Assembly (NCBI GenBank): GCA_009778425.1
Contig: WRJU01000145.1
Span: 1-6,515, forward strand
Reading direction: 5' to 3'
Length of the DNA: 6,515 nt
Origin: Pseudomonadota bacterium
GTDB lineage: Bacteria; Pseudomonadota; Gammaproteobacteria; Burkholderiales; Rhodocyclaceae
The number at the start of each line of letters is the position of its first letter. Positions within the stretch are counted from its first letter, which is position 1. Position numbers and translations under genes: made by a program. Shown here one piece after another: positions 1-5,385 of the stretch. Below the pieces are notes generated by a model, which was not told where the DNA came from, made no database searches, and saw only the letters and a program-made list of their open reading frames with translations.

Positions 1-76
1 CCAGCACACGCACGGCTTCGCCCGTAATTTCGGGGCCGATGCCGTCACCGGGGAGAACGCAGATTTTTTTCGTCAT
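1..76 (-). CDS. leuB: 3-isopropylmalate dehydrogenase, N-terminal fragment cut by window edge
   Basis: LeuB oxidatively decarboxylates 3-isopropylmalate with NAD+ in the cytoplasm, the third specific step of leucine synthesis. Only the first 25 codons are present. They open MTKKICVLPGDGIGPEI, the typical N-terminus of the isopropylmalate/isocitrate dehydrogenase family, with the GDGIGPE nucleotide-binding motif at residues 10-16. The ATG at 76 is chosen because AAAAGGA lies six bases upstream. Another ATG at 80 is out of frame. The gene begins 15 bases after the leuD stop, so it is probably cotranscribed with leuC and leuD. The identity rests on this short N-terminus plus its position behind leuCD. 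A tartrate or isocitrate dehydrogenase relative is possible from the motif alone but unlikely here. Confidence 0.93.
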   Translation of the reverse strand, partial: MTKKICVLPGDGIGPEITGEAVRVL

Positions 77-91
77 TCATTATCCTTTTAA

Positions 92-733
92 TCAGGCCAC
101 AAACAACCACGGGTACGTCTGCCTACGGCGCGCCTCGAACGCACGGATTTCATCGGCGTGGCGCAAGGTCAGGCCAATATCGTCCCAACCGTTCAGTAGG
201 CATTCCTTGCGAAACGCATCCACCTGAAATGGGATTGCAACGCCATCGGGCCGGACGATCGTCTGTTCCGCCAGATTCACAGTCAGCGAAAACCCCGGCG
301 TATGCTCGGTGAGGCCGAAAAGCGCGTCGATTTCCGCCTTGGGCAACACCAAAGGCAAAAGAGCGTTCTTGAAACAGTTATTGAAGAAAATATCGGCAAA
401 CGACTCGGCCAAAATCACCTTGAAACCGAAATCCGCCAGCGCCCAGGGCGCGTGCTCGCGGCTGGAGCCACAGCCGAAATTGGCGCGAGCAAGCAAAACC
501 GACGCGCCCCGGTAACGCTCCTGATTGAGCACGAATCCGGGATTCAGCGGGCGGCGGCTGTTATCCATGCCCGGCTCGCCCTGATCCAGATAGCGCCATT
601 CATCGAACGCATTCGGCCCGAACCCGGATCGTTTGATGGACTTCAGGAATTGCTTGGGGATGATCGCGTCCGTATCGACGTTGTTGCGATCCAGCGGGGC
701 GACGAGCCCTGTAAAAGTAACGAATTTTTCCAT
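92..733 (-). CDS. leuD: 3-isopropylmalate dehydratase small subunit
   Basis: LeuD is the small (swivel-domain) subunit of isopropylmalate isomerase. Together with LeuC it converts 2-isopropylmalate to 3-isopropylmalate through isopropylmaleate. The 213-residue product matches the usual bacterial size (about 200-215). Visible family landmarks are VDTDAIIPKQFL near residues 19-30, FGCGSSREHAPWAL at 86-99 (the conserved substrate-binding turn), NNCFKNALL at 118-126, and GWDDIGLTL at 182-190. The ATG at 733 is preceded by AGGAA at a spacing of five bases, and the reading frame begins directly with the family's N-terminus MEKFVTFTGLVAPLDR. It follows the lipoprotein gene by 56 bases, a gap that contains a hairpin, and ends with TGA 15 bases before leuB. 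The protein looks complete and intact. Confidence 0.97.
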   Translation of the reverse strand: MEKFVTFTGLVAPLDRNNVDTDAIIPKQFLKSIKRSGFGPNAFDEWRYLDQGEPGMDNSRRPLNPGFVLNQERYRGASVLLARANFGCGSSREHAPWALADFGFKVILAESFADIFFNNCFKNALLPLVLPKAEIDALFGLTEHTPGFSLTVNLAEQTIVRPDGVAIPFQVDAFRKECLLNGWDDIGLTLRHADEIRAFEARRRQTYPWLFVA

Positions 734-758
734 GCGTGTTCCTGTTGCGAAACGCCCC

Positions 759-780
759 GTTCAGCTTCGTGAAGCCGAAC
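759..780 (-). other. Hairpin between the lipoprotein gene and leuD
   Basis: On the minus-strand RNA, GUUCGGCUU pairs with AAGCUGAAC around the tetraloop CACG. This gives a nine-pair stem with one G-U wobble. It begins ten bases after the lipoprotein stop and ends 25 bases before the leuD start. Only three U residues follow at a short distance, so it does not look like an efficient intrinsic terminator. A role in mRNA processing, stability or partial attenuation between the two cistrons is inferred. The pairing itself is seen directly in the sequence. Confidence 0.55.
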
Positions 781-789
781 CTTCCAGCT

Positions 790-924
790 TCATTGTGACG
801 CTCTCTGAATCGCCTTTCCCCCCGCCTCGACGTCCTTGCCGACACCGCGCACGGTATTGCAGGCCGTCAAACCGGAAACGAAAACCATCAGCAAAATGAC
901 GCAAAACAATGTTCCCCGTTTCAT
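790..924 (-). CDS. Entericidin EcnA/B-family small lipoprotein
   Basis: This 44-residue gene lies in the gap between leuC and leuD. The product starts MKRGTLFCVI, continues with a hydrophobic stretch to about residue 18, and has a lipobox LTAC at residues 19-22, so Cys22 should be lipidated after signal peptidase II cleavage. The residue after Cys22 is Asn rather than Asp, which fits sorting to the outer membrane. The predicted mature 23-residue peptide begins CNTVRGVGKDVEAGGKAIQ. The pattern C-NT-x-G-x-GKD-x-x-x-GG-x-A-I is the hallmark of the entericidin family, named after small E. coli lipoproteins linked to stationary-phase lysis. The start at 924 has GAGGGA five bases upstream and lies 15 bases after the leuC stop, indicating cotranscription with leuC. 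Whether it is toxic, protective or structural cannot be told from sequence. No second paired entericidin is visible. Confidence 0.9.
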   Translation of the reverse strand: MKRGTLFCVILLMVFVSGLTACNTVRGVGKDVEAGGKAIQRASQ

Positions 925-939
925 TTCAGTCCCTCGTAA

Positions 940-2349
940 TCAAAGAATGTCCCGTACATCGGCGAAATGCCCGGCAATGGCGGCGGCAGCGGCCATCGCC
1001 GGACTGACCAGGTGGGTACGCCCCCCCGGCCCCTGTCGTCCTTCAAAATTGCGGTTCGAGGTGGAGGCGCAACGCTCGCCCGGCTCCAACCGGTCGGCGT
1101 TCATGGCAAGGCACATCGAACAGCCCGGTTCGCGCCATTCAAACCCGGCGGCGATGAAAATTTCGTGCAGCCCCTCGGCTTCCGCCTGACGTTTGACCAG
1201 ACCGGAACCCGGCACGGCCAGCGCAAGCCTGACGTTCTCCGCCTTTTGGCGCCCCTTCAAAACTGCCGCCGCCTGACGCAAATCCTCGATGCGGGAATTG
1301 GTACAGGAACCGATGAACACCTTGTCGATCCTGATCGACTGGATGGGCATGTTCGCCTGCAATCCCATGTAAGCGAGCGCGCGTTCCATTCCTTCCCGTT
1401 TCGCCATATCCGCTTCCTTCCTGGGGTCTGGAACCATGCCGGTCACGGGCACGACCATTTCCGGCGACGTGCCCCATGTCACCAGGGGCAGGATTTCCGC
1501 CGCGTTCAGTTCCACGACCTGGTCGAACGCAGCGCCTTCATCCGAACGCAGGGTGCGCCAAACTTTCACCGCCTTGTCCCAATCCTCGCCACGCGGCGAA
1601 AAGGGGCGATTCTTCAGATAGTTGATCGTCACCTCGTCGACGGCCACCAGCCCCAGCCGCGCCCCGGCCTCAATCGCCATATTGCAGAGCGTCATCCGCC
1701 CTTCCATCGAAAGGGCACGAATGGCGGAACCGCCGAATTCCATCGCGTGCCCCGTGCCGCCCGCCGTACCGATCCTGCCGATGATGGCCAGCGCCACATC
1801 CTTTGCTGTCACACCCTTGCCCAAACGGCCTTCGACCCGGATCAGCATGGTTTTCGATTTTTTCTGTACCAGGCATTGCGTCGCCAGCACATGCTCGACT
1901 TCGGAAGTGCCGATGCCGTGCGCCATCGCCGCGAACGCGCCATGCGTAGAGGTGTGCGAATCGCCGCAGACGACCGTCATCCCAGGCAGCACCGCGCCGT
2001 TCTCCGGGCCGATCACATGCACAATGCCCTGACGCGAGTCCTTGAACGGGAAATAAGCCAGCGCGCCGGTTTCACGGATATTGGCGTCGAGCGTTTCCAC
2101 CTGCTGGCAGGAGACAGGGTCGAGGATGCCTTCTTCCCAATGGTCGGTCGGCGTATTGTGATCGGCACTCGCCACGATGGAAGAGACGCGCCAAGGCTTG
2201 CGCCCCGCAAGTTTCAATCCTTCAAAGGCTTGCGGGCTGGTGACTTCATGCACCAGATGGCGGTCGATGTAAATCAGCGCCGTACCATCCGGCTCTTCGC
2301 GGACGACGTGATCCGACCACAGTTTTTCGTACAGCGTACAGGCACTCAT
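940..2349 (-). CDS. leuC: 3-isopropylmalate dehydratase large subunit
   Basis: LeuC is the catalytic, iron-sulfur-bearing subunit of isopropylmalate isomerase (aconitase superfamily) and works with LeuD in leucine synthesis. With the ATG at 2349 the protein has 469 residues, close to the usual 465-470. The three [4Fe-4S] ligands are seen as Cys349 in IGSCTNSR and Cys410/Cys413 in EPGCSMCLAMN. Other family blocks are YIDRHLVHEVTSPQAFEGL near the N-terminus, VCGDSHTSTHGAFAA around residue 128, EFGGSAIRALSMEGRMT, and the C-terminal NRNFEGRQGPGGRTHLVSPAM. A TTG at 2361 would add four residues, but the ATG gives the family's normal N-terminus (MSACTLYEKLW). The only Shine-Dalgarno candidate for that ATG is a weak GGA seven bases upstream. 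leuC is first in the leuC-lipoprotein-leuD-leuB cluster, behind its own intergenic region, and appears intact. Confidence 0.97.
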   Translation of the reverse strand: MSACTLYEKLWSDHVVREEPDGTALIYIDRHLVHEVTSPQAFEGLKLAGRKPWRVSSIVASADHNTPTDHWEEGILDPVSCQQVETLDANIRETGALAYFPFKDSRQGIVHVIGPENGAVLPGMTVVCGDSHTSTHGAFAAMAHGIGTSEVEHVLATQCLVQKKSKTMLIRVEGRLGKGVTAKDVALAIIGRIGTAGGTGHAMEFGGSAIRALSMEGRMTLCNMAIEAGARLGLVAVDEVTINYLKNRPFSPRGEDWDKAVKVWRTLRSDEGAAFDQVVELNAAEILPLVTWGTSPEMVVPVTGMVPDPRKEADMAKREGMERALAYMGLQANMPIQSIRIDKVFIGSCTNSRIEDLRQAAAVLKGRQKAENVRLALAVPGSGLVKRQAEAEGLHEIFIAAGFEWREPGCSMCLAMNADRLEPGERCASTSNRNFEGRQGPGGRTHLVSPAMAAAAAIAGHFADVRDIL

Positions 2350-2387
2350 CAGAGGTTCCAATGGCCTTTTGGAGAAAGAAGCTGCTA

Positions 2388-2396
2388 ATTATTTCA
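2388..2396 (-). promoter_or_regulatory. Candidate extended -10 promoter element for leuC
   Basis: On the minus strand the sequence reads TGAAATAAT, which matches an extended -10 (TGn followed by a hexamer that agrees with TATAAT at five of six positions). A start of transcription near 2381 would leave a leader of about 31 bases before the leuC ATG. No good -35 hexamer is found at 16-18 bases upstream. Extended -10 promoters can work with a poor -35, or an activator could compensate. It lies immediately downstream of the inverted repeat at 2399-2420, which would occupy the spacer and -35 region. This call is inferred from pattern only. Confidence 0.35.
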
Positions 2397-2398
2397 CA

Positions 2399-2420
2399 CG
2401 GCTATCCGCAGTGGTAGCCG
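2399..2420 (-). promoter_or_regulatory. Inverted repeat CGGCTA-N10-TAGCCG upstream of leuC
   Basis: Two perfect six-base arms, CGGCTA and TAGCCG, are separated by ten bases. On the minus strand the inner CC and GG can add two pairs with one bulged A. There is no T tract after it on the minus strand, so it is not a terminator. Its place just upstream of the candidate -10 suggests an operator or activator site for the leucine operon, or a leader hairpin if transcription starts further upstream. The regulator is not identifiable from this window. Confidence 0.4.
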
Positions 2421-2424
2421 AAAA

Positions 2425-2450
2425 GCGCTGCATGACCGGTACATGCGCGC
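2425..2450 (-). repeat. Extended imperfect palindrome centred on ACCGGT
   Basis: On the plus strand the order is GCGC, T, GCATG, ACCGGT, A, CATGC, GCGC. The dyad is therefore perfect apart from one extra base on each side. As minus-strand RNA it can form a GCGCGCAUG/CAUGC-GCGC stem with one bulged base and a small loop, followed by four U residues. It may be a second, weaker terminator backing up the one at 2474-2517, or a DNA-binding site upstream of leuC. The symmetry is seen directly. The role is inferred. Confidence 0.4.
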
Positions 2451-2473
2451 ACCCGCCCCGTGCGCCGGACATC

Positions 2474-2517
2474 AAAAAGAAACGCGGCGCGACCCGCCGT
2501 TGGCGGACGCCGCGCCG
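2474..2517 (-). terminator. Intrinsic terminator after the outer-membrane protein gene
   Basis: On the minus strand an outer seven-pair arm (CGGCGCG with CGCGCCG) and an inner five-pair arm (CCGCC with GGCGG) close a three-base loop, with a small internal loop between the arms. The stem is followed by GCG and then the T-rich run TTTCTTTTT. This is a textbook rho-independent terminator. It begins 25 bases after the barrel-gene stop and separates that gene from the leucine cluster. A T-poor flank on the other side argues against strong action on the plus strand. Confidence 0.85.
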
Positions 2518-2542
2518 TGCGTGATGTGACAGCGGTTATTGC

Positions 2543-3238
2543 TCAGAAGGTAAAGCGTGCCCCCAACAGGAATTGGCTCATGTAGACGTCTCTGGTTTTG
2601 AGAACAAAACCGTCATCAGACACTTTCGTTTTGGCCTTGCCCAGTCCGGAAAAACGGTAGCCCAGATCCAGGCTGAACTGTTCGCTGACCTTGTACGCCA
2701 CACCCCCCCCGATATTCCAGGCGAAATTGGTCGTGCTTTTCGCGCCGTACTTAACCGAATAGGTGCTACCAACAAAATACACTTCGTCGTATCGGCCATT
2801 GGCCTTGATAGAGGCCAGACCGAAACCGCCCCCCGCGTAGGGCGTGAAGGCCGATCTGTTGCGGAAGTCGTAGTAGGCGTTCAGAAACAAGGTCTGTATC
2901 TTCAGCGTTTGCTTGTAGGAATCTTTTTCACCGGGGAATCGCCAAGTTTTTTTGCCGGTAACATTGCCGAAGGCGGCATATTCCAAATCCGCGCGTAAGG
3001 GAATCTGGAATTTCTGATGAAAGTCATAACCCAGAGTCAAGGCGGCGCCAAAGGCACTGTCATTGTCGCTCCATTTGCTATATACATAACCAGAAGGACT
3101 AACATCTTTTACATCTTGCATCCGGGCGTAGCCGTCAATCAGTTTTGGGGCTATGTAGAGGCCGATGCCGTCGGCGATGGCCAGGGAAGGAGCGGCCAGC
3201 AGGACGGCCAGGGTCAGCAATCCGACACTTCGTTTCAT
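2543..3238 (-). CDS. Small outer-membrane beta-barrel protein (Opa/OmpX-like)
   Basis: This predicted 231-residue outer-membrane protein has a clear Sec signal peptide: MKRS, then the hydrophobic LLTLAVLLAAPSLA, with likely cleavage after Ala20 or Ala22. The mature part of about 210 residues fits an eight-stranded barrel. It shows alternating amphipathic strands, many Tyr/Phe/Gly residues, the TPYAGGGFGLA block at 132-142 typical of the opacity-type barrel domain, a second block around NIGGGVAYKVSEQFSLDLGYRF (175-196), and a C-terminal strand ending in Phe with hydrophobic residues at every second position (FLLGARFTF), the barrel-assembly signal. Charged, lysine-rich segments near residues 40-60, 93-112 and 200-215 probably form surface loops. 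The ATG at 3238 has AAAGGAG ten bases upstream. The gene has its own leader and terminator, so it may be a single transcription unit. The ligand or function is not recognisable. Confidence 0.88.
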   Translation of the reverse strand: MKRSVGLLTLAVLLAAPSLAIADGIGLYIAPKLIDGYARMQDVKDVSPSGYVYSKWSDNDSAFGAALTLGYDFHQKFQIPLRADLEYAAFGNVTGKKTWRFPGEKDSYKQTLKIQTLFLNAYYDFRNRSAFTPYAGGGFGLASIKANGRYDEVYFVGSTYSVKYGAKSTTNFAWNIGGGVAYKVSEQFSLDLGYRFSGLGKAKTKVSDDGFVLKTRDVYMSQFLLGARFTF

Positions 3239-3248
3239 GATTCATCTA

Positions 3249-3255
3249 CTCCTTT
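3249..3255 (-). promoter_or_regulatory. Ribosome binding site of the barrel gene
   Basis: The minus strand reads AAAGGAG, a near-perfect Shine-Dalgarno, ten bases before the ATG at 3238. This is slightly longer than the best spacing. An intervening ATG is out of frame, so this site fixes the start at 3238. The rest of the 120-base leader (3239-3358) holds a T-rich tract on the minus strand (about 3272-3283) and a short dyad GACTT-AA-AAGTC at 3291-3302. I find no convincing promoter hexamers there. Confidence 0.7.
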
Positions 3256-3358
3256 GGTTAAGTTGTTGCGGAAAAAAACAAAAGGCACAAGACTTAAAAG
3301 TCCACCATCATTTCAAGCGTGGCACAGCGAATACCTTCAATGCGTTGGCCTGCCGCGC

Positions 3359-4495
3359 TCACCTTTTCCGGGAAGAAGGCGATTGCGCATTTCCCTCCGG
3401 AGCCAACGCCGCAACCTTGGGCGTGTCCGTGCTCACATCGCCGCACTGGGCGCGATGGCGCAAGGCGTGGTCGATCAGCACCAAAGCCAGCATGGACTCG
3501 GCCACGGGAATGGCGCGTATGCCCACACAAGGGTCGTGGCGCCCGTGCGTGCTCACCGTCACCGCCTCACCGGCGATGTTGATCGAACGCCTTTCGCGGC
3601 GGATGCTGGAAGCCGGTTTCACCGCCATGCTTACCACCACATCCTGCCCCGACGACACGCCGCCGAGCACCCCGCCCGCATTGTTCGACAAAAAGCCCTC
3701 GCGCGTAATCTCGTCGCCATGTTCCGAACCGCGCTGCCTCACCGACGCGAAACCCGCGCCGATCTCGACCCCCTTCACTGCGTTGATGCCCATCATCGCA
3801 TAAGCGATGTCGGCATCCAGCCGGTCGAACACCGGCTCGCCCCAGCCCACCGGCACGCCGCTGGCCACCACGTTGATGCGCGCGCCGATCGAATCCCCTT
3901 CGCGGCGCAGATCGTCCATGGTTGCTTCGAGTTTGGGCTGAAGGGAAACATTGGGCGCAAAGAAAGGACTGCCAGCAACGACATCCCAGGACTCGAAAGG
4001 AATGGGTATCTCACCGAGTTGAGCCAGATAACCGCGAATCACAATACCGAATTTTTCGGCCAGCCATTTGCGCGCGATGGCTCCCGCCGCCACCCGCACC
4101 GCCGTCTCGCGCGCCGAAGAGCGCCCGCCGCCACGGTAATCGCGCACGCCGTACTTCTGCCAATGAGAATAATCGGCGTGCCCCGGCCGGAAGAGTTCGG
4201 CGATGTCGCTGTAATCCTTCGAGCGTTGATCCTGGTTGCGGATCAACATGGCAATAGGCGCACCTGTCGTCACCCCCTCGAAAATCCCGGAAAGTATTTC
4301 CACCTCGTCCGGCTCGCGGCGCTGGGTAACATGGCGCGAAGTTCCGGGCTTGCGGCGGTCGAGGTCGGCCTGGATGTCCGCCTCCGCAAGCGGCAGCCCC
4401 GGCGGACAACCATCAACCACGCAGCCGATGGCCGAGCCATGGGATTCACCAAAAGAGGTGACACAGAACAGAGTGCCGAAAGTATTGCCGGACAT
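3359..4495 (-). CDS. aroC: Chorismate synthase
   Basis: AroC removes phosphate from 5-enolpyruvylshikimate-3-phosphate to give chorismate, the last shikimate-pathway step and precursor of aromatic amino acids, folate and quinones. It needs reduced FMN. The 378-residue protein shows the three family signatures: GESHGSAIGCVVDGCPPG at 16-33, GGGRSSARETA at 122-132, and GGVLGGVSSGQD at 274-285, where the second Ser replaces the more common Thr of STGQ. RHDPCVGIR at 319-327 is also characteristic. The ATG at 4495 gives the canonical N-terminus MSGNTFGTLFCVTSFGESHG. An in-frame extension upstream to 4540 would add 15 non-conserved residues. The Shine-Dalgarno is weak (AGG seven bases upstream). A polar tail after about residue 352 is slightly longer than in E. 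coli AroC (361 residues). It follows murI by 74 bases. No clear terminator separates it from the barrel gene. Confidence 0.97.
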   Translation of the reverse strand: MSGNTFGTLFCVTSFGESHGSAIGCVVDGCPPGLPLAEADIQADLDRRKPGTSRHVTQRREPDEVEILSGIFEGVTTGAPIAMLIRNQDQRSKDYSDIAELFRPGHADYSHWQKYGVRDYRGGGRSSARETAVRVAAGAIARKWLAEKFGIVIRGYLAQLGEIPIPFESWDVVAGSPFFAPNVSLQPKLEATMDDLRREGDSIGARINVVASGVPVGWGEPVFDRLDADIAYAMMGINAVKGVEIGAGFASVRQRGSEHGDEITREGFLSNNAGGVLGGVSSGQDVVVSMAVKPASSIRRERRSINIAGEAVTVSTHGRHDPCVGIRAIPVAESMLALVLIDHALRHRAQCGDVSTDTPKVAALAPEGNAQSPSSRKR

Positions 4496-4569
4496 GGGAG
4501 CGCCTGTCGTAAAAGCGGAAAGTAATAAGTCTAGCAGCAAGGCTCATGCGTCGGCAGCACCCGAAGTCC

Positions 4570-5385
4570 TCACCACTCCACCAACTCGACCTCTCCCAGC
4601 GAGCGCCCCAGGAACCGCTCCCCAATGGTCTGAAACCGCAAGGGCACATCGGTTACGAAAGTGCGATAGGCCGCCGGTTCCAGCCCGCTCGCAGCCAGCC
4701 CCGCTTCCCGCAACCTGTCTGCGGCGAATTCGGCGGTCGTCTCCGCCGAATCAATGAGTTTGACTTTCTCTCCCGCCACCTCGCGCAATAGCGGCTTGAT
4801 CAAAGGGTAATGCGTACATCCGAGCACCAGGCTGCCGACATCTTCGGCCAGCGCCGGGCGCAGATATTCCTGCGCCGTGAGCCGCGTGACTGGATGATCG
4901 AGCCAGCCTTCTTCCACGAGCGGCACGAAGAGCGGGCAGGCTTGCGAATAGACGCGCGTACCGGGGTCGAGGGCGTGTATCCGCCGCGCATAGGCGTTGC
5001 TGTTGATCGTGGTCGGCGTACCGATGACACCGACGCGCCCGCCGCCCGATACGGCCACGGCAGCGCGCGCGCCGGCTTCGATGACATCGAGCACGGGGAT
5101 GTCCCCGGCGCGCACCGTGATGGTTTTCAAAGCCACGGCAGCCATCGTGTTGCAGGCAACAATCAGCATCTTGACTTCTCGCCGCAGCAGGAAGTCGACG
5201 ATCTGGGCGGTGAAATGCTCGATCGTCGCCACCGATTTGACGCCATAGGGTACGCGCGCGGTGTCACCGAAATAGACGATGCTCTCCAGCGGCAAACGCT
5301 CCATCAGCGCGCGGACGACGGTCAGGCCGCCCACGCCTGAATCGAAAACACCGATGGGGCGGTCGTTGCCCAAAGCAGCGTTCAC
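4570..5385 (-). CDS. murI: Glutamate racemase
   Basis: MurI interconverts L- and D-glutamate in the cytoplasm, supplying D-glutamate for the peptidoglycan stem peptide, and needs no cofactor. The 271-residue length is typical. The two catalytic cysteines are visible: Cys78 in VACNTMAA and Cys190 in LGCTHYPLIKPLL. The substrate-binding DSGVGGLTV is at residues 15-23 and YFGDTARVPYG at 38-48. The start is a GTG at 5385 whose first two bases form part of the tyrS stop (shared GTGA). A GGA abuts the start too closely to be an ordinary Shine-Dalgarno, so translation is probably coupled to termination on tyrS. No alternative start gives a better N-terminus before the conserved RPIGVFDSG. Linkage to tyrS suggests cotranscription. 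The gene looks intact. Confidence 0.97.
   Translation of the reverse strand: MNAALGNDRPIGVFDSGVGGLTVVRALMERLPLESIVYFGDTARVPYGVKSVATIEHFTAQIVDFLLRREVKMLIVACNTMAAVALKTITVRAGDIPVLDVIEAGARAAVAVSGGGRVGVIGTPTTINSNAYARRIHALDPGTRVYSQACPLFVPLVEEGWLDHPVTRLTAQEYLRPALAEDVGSLVLGCTHYPLIKPLLREVAGEKVKLIDSAETTAEFAADRLREAGLAASGLEPAAYRTFVTDVPLRFQTIGERFLGRSLGEVELVEW

Noticed and set aside
302..772. A 156-codon plus-strand frame opposite leuD
   Set aside because: It is the antisense shadow of a complete leuD, with no domain signal.
967..2388. A 473-codon open frame on the plus strand opposite leuC
   Set aside because: It is the antisense shadow of leuC. Its translation is rich in Arg, His and Pro with no recognisable domain, and the opposite strand encodes a complete canonical LeuC.
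3272..3302. A possible aroC terminator formed by the GACTT/AAGTC dyad and the following T-rich run on the minus strand
   Set aside because: The stem is only four or five pairs with almost no loop, and the T run is seven bases or more away from it. This is too weak to call.
3017..4525. A 502-codon open frame on the plus strand opposite aroC and part of the barrel gene
   Set aside because: It runs across two unrelated minus-strand genes and the gap between them, is His/Arg rich, and shows no family motif. It is best explained as absence of stops in a GC-rich shadow frame.
4496..4569. The gap between murI and aroC searched for a promoter, terminator or small gene
   Set aside because: No convincing hexamer pair, hairpin with T tract, or short open frame with a ribosome site was found. 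It is probably a plain intergenic spacer.
4810..5340. A 176-codon plus-strand frame opposite murI
   Set aside because: It is antisense to an intact glutamate racemase with all catalytic motifs. The translation has low-complexity Arg/His/Asp character.
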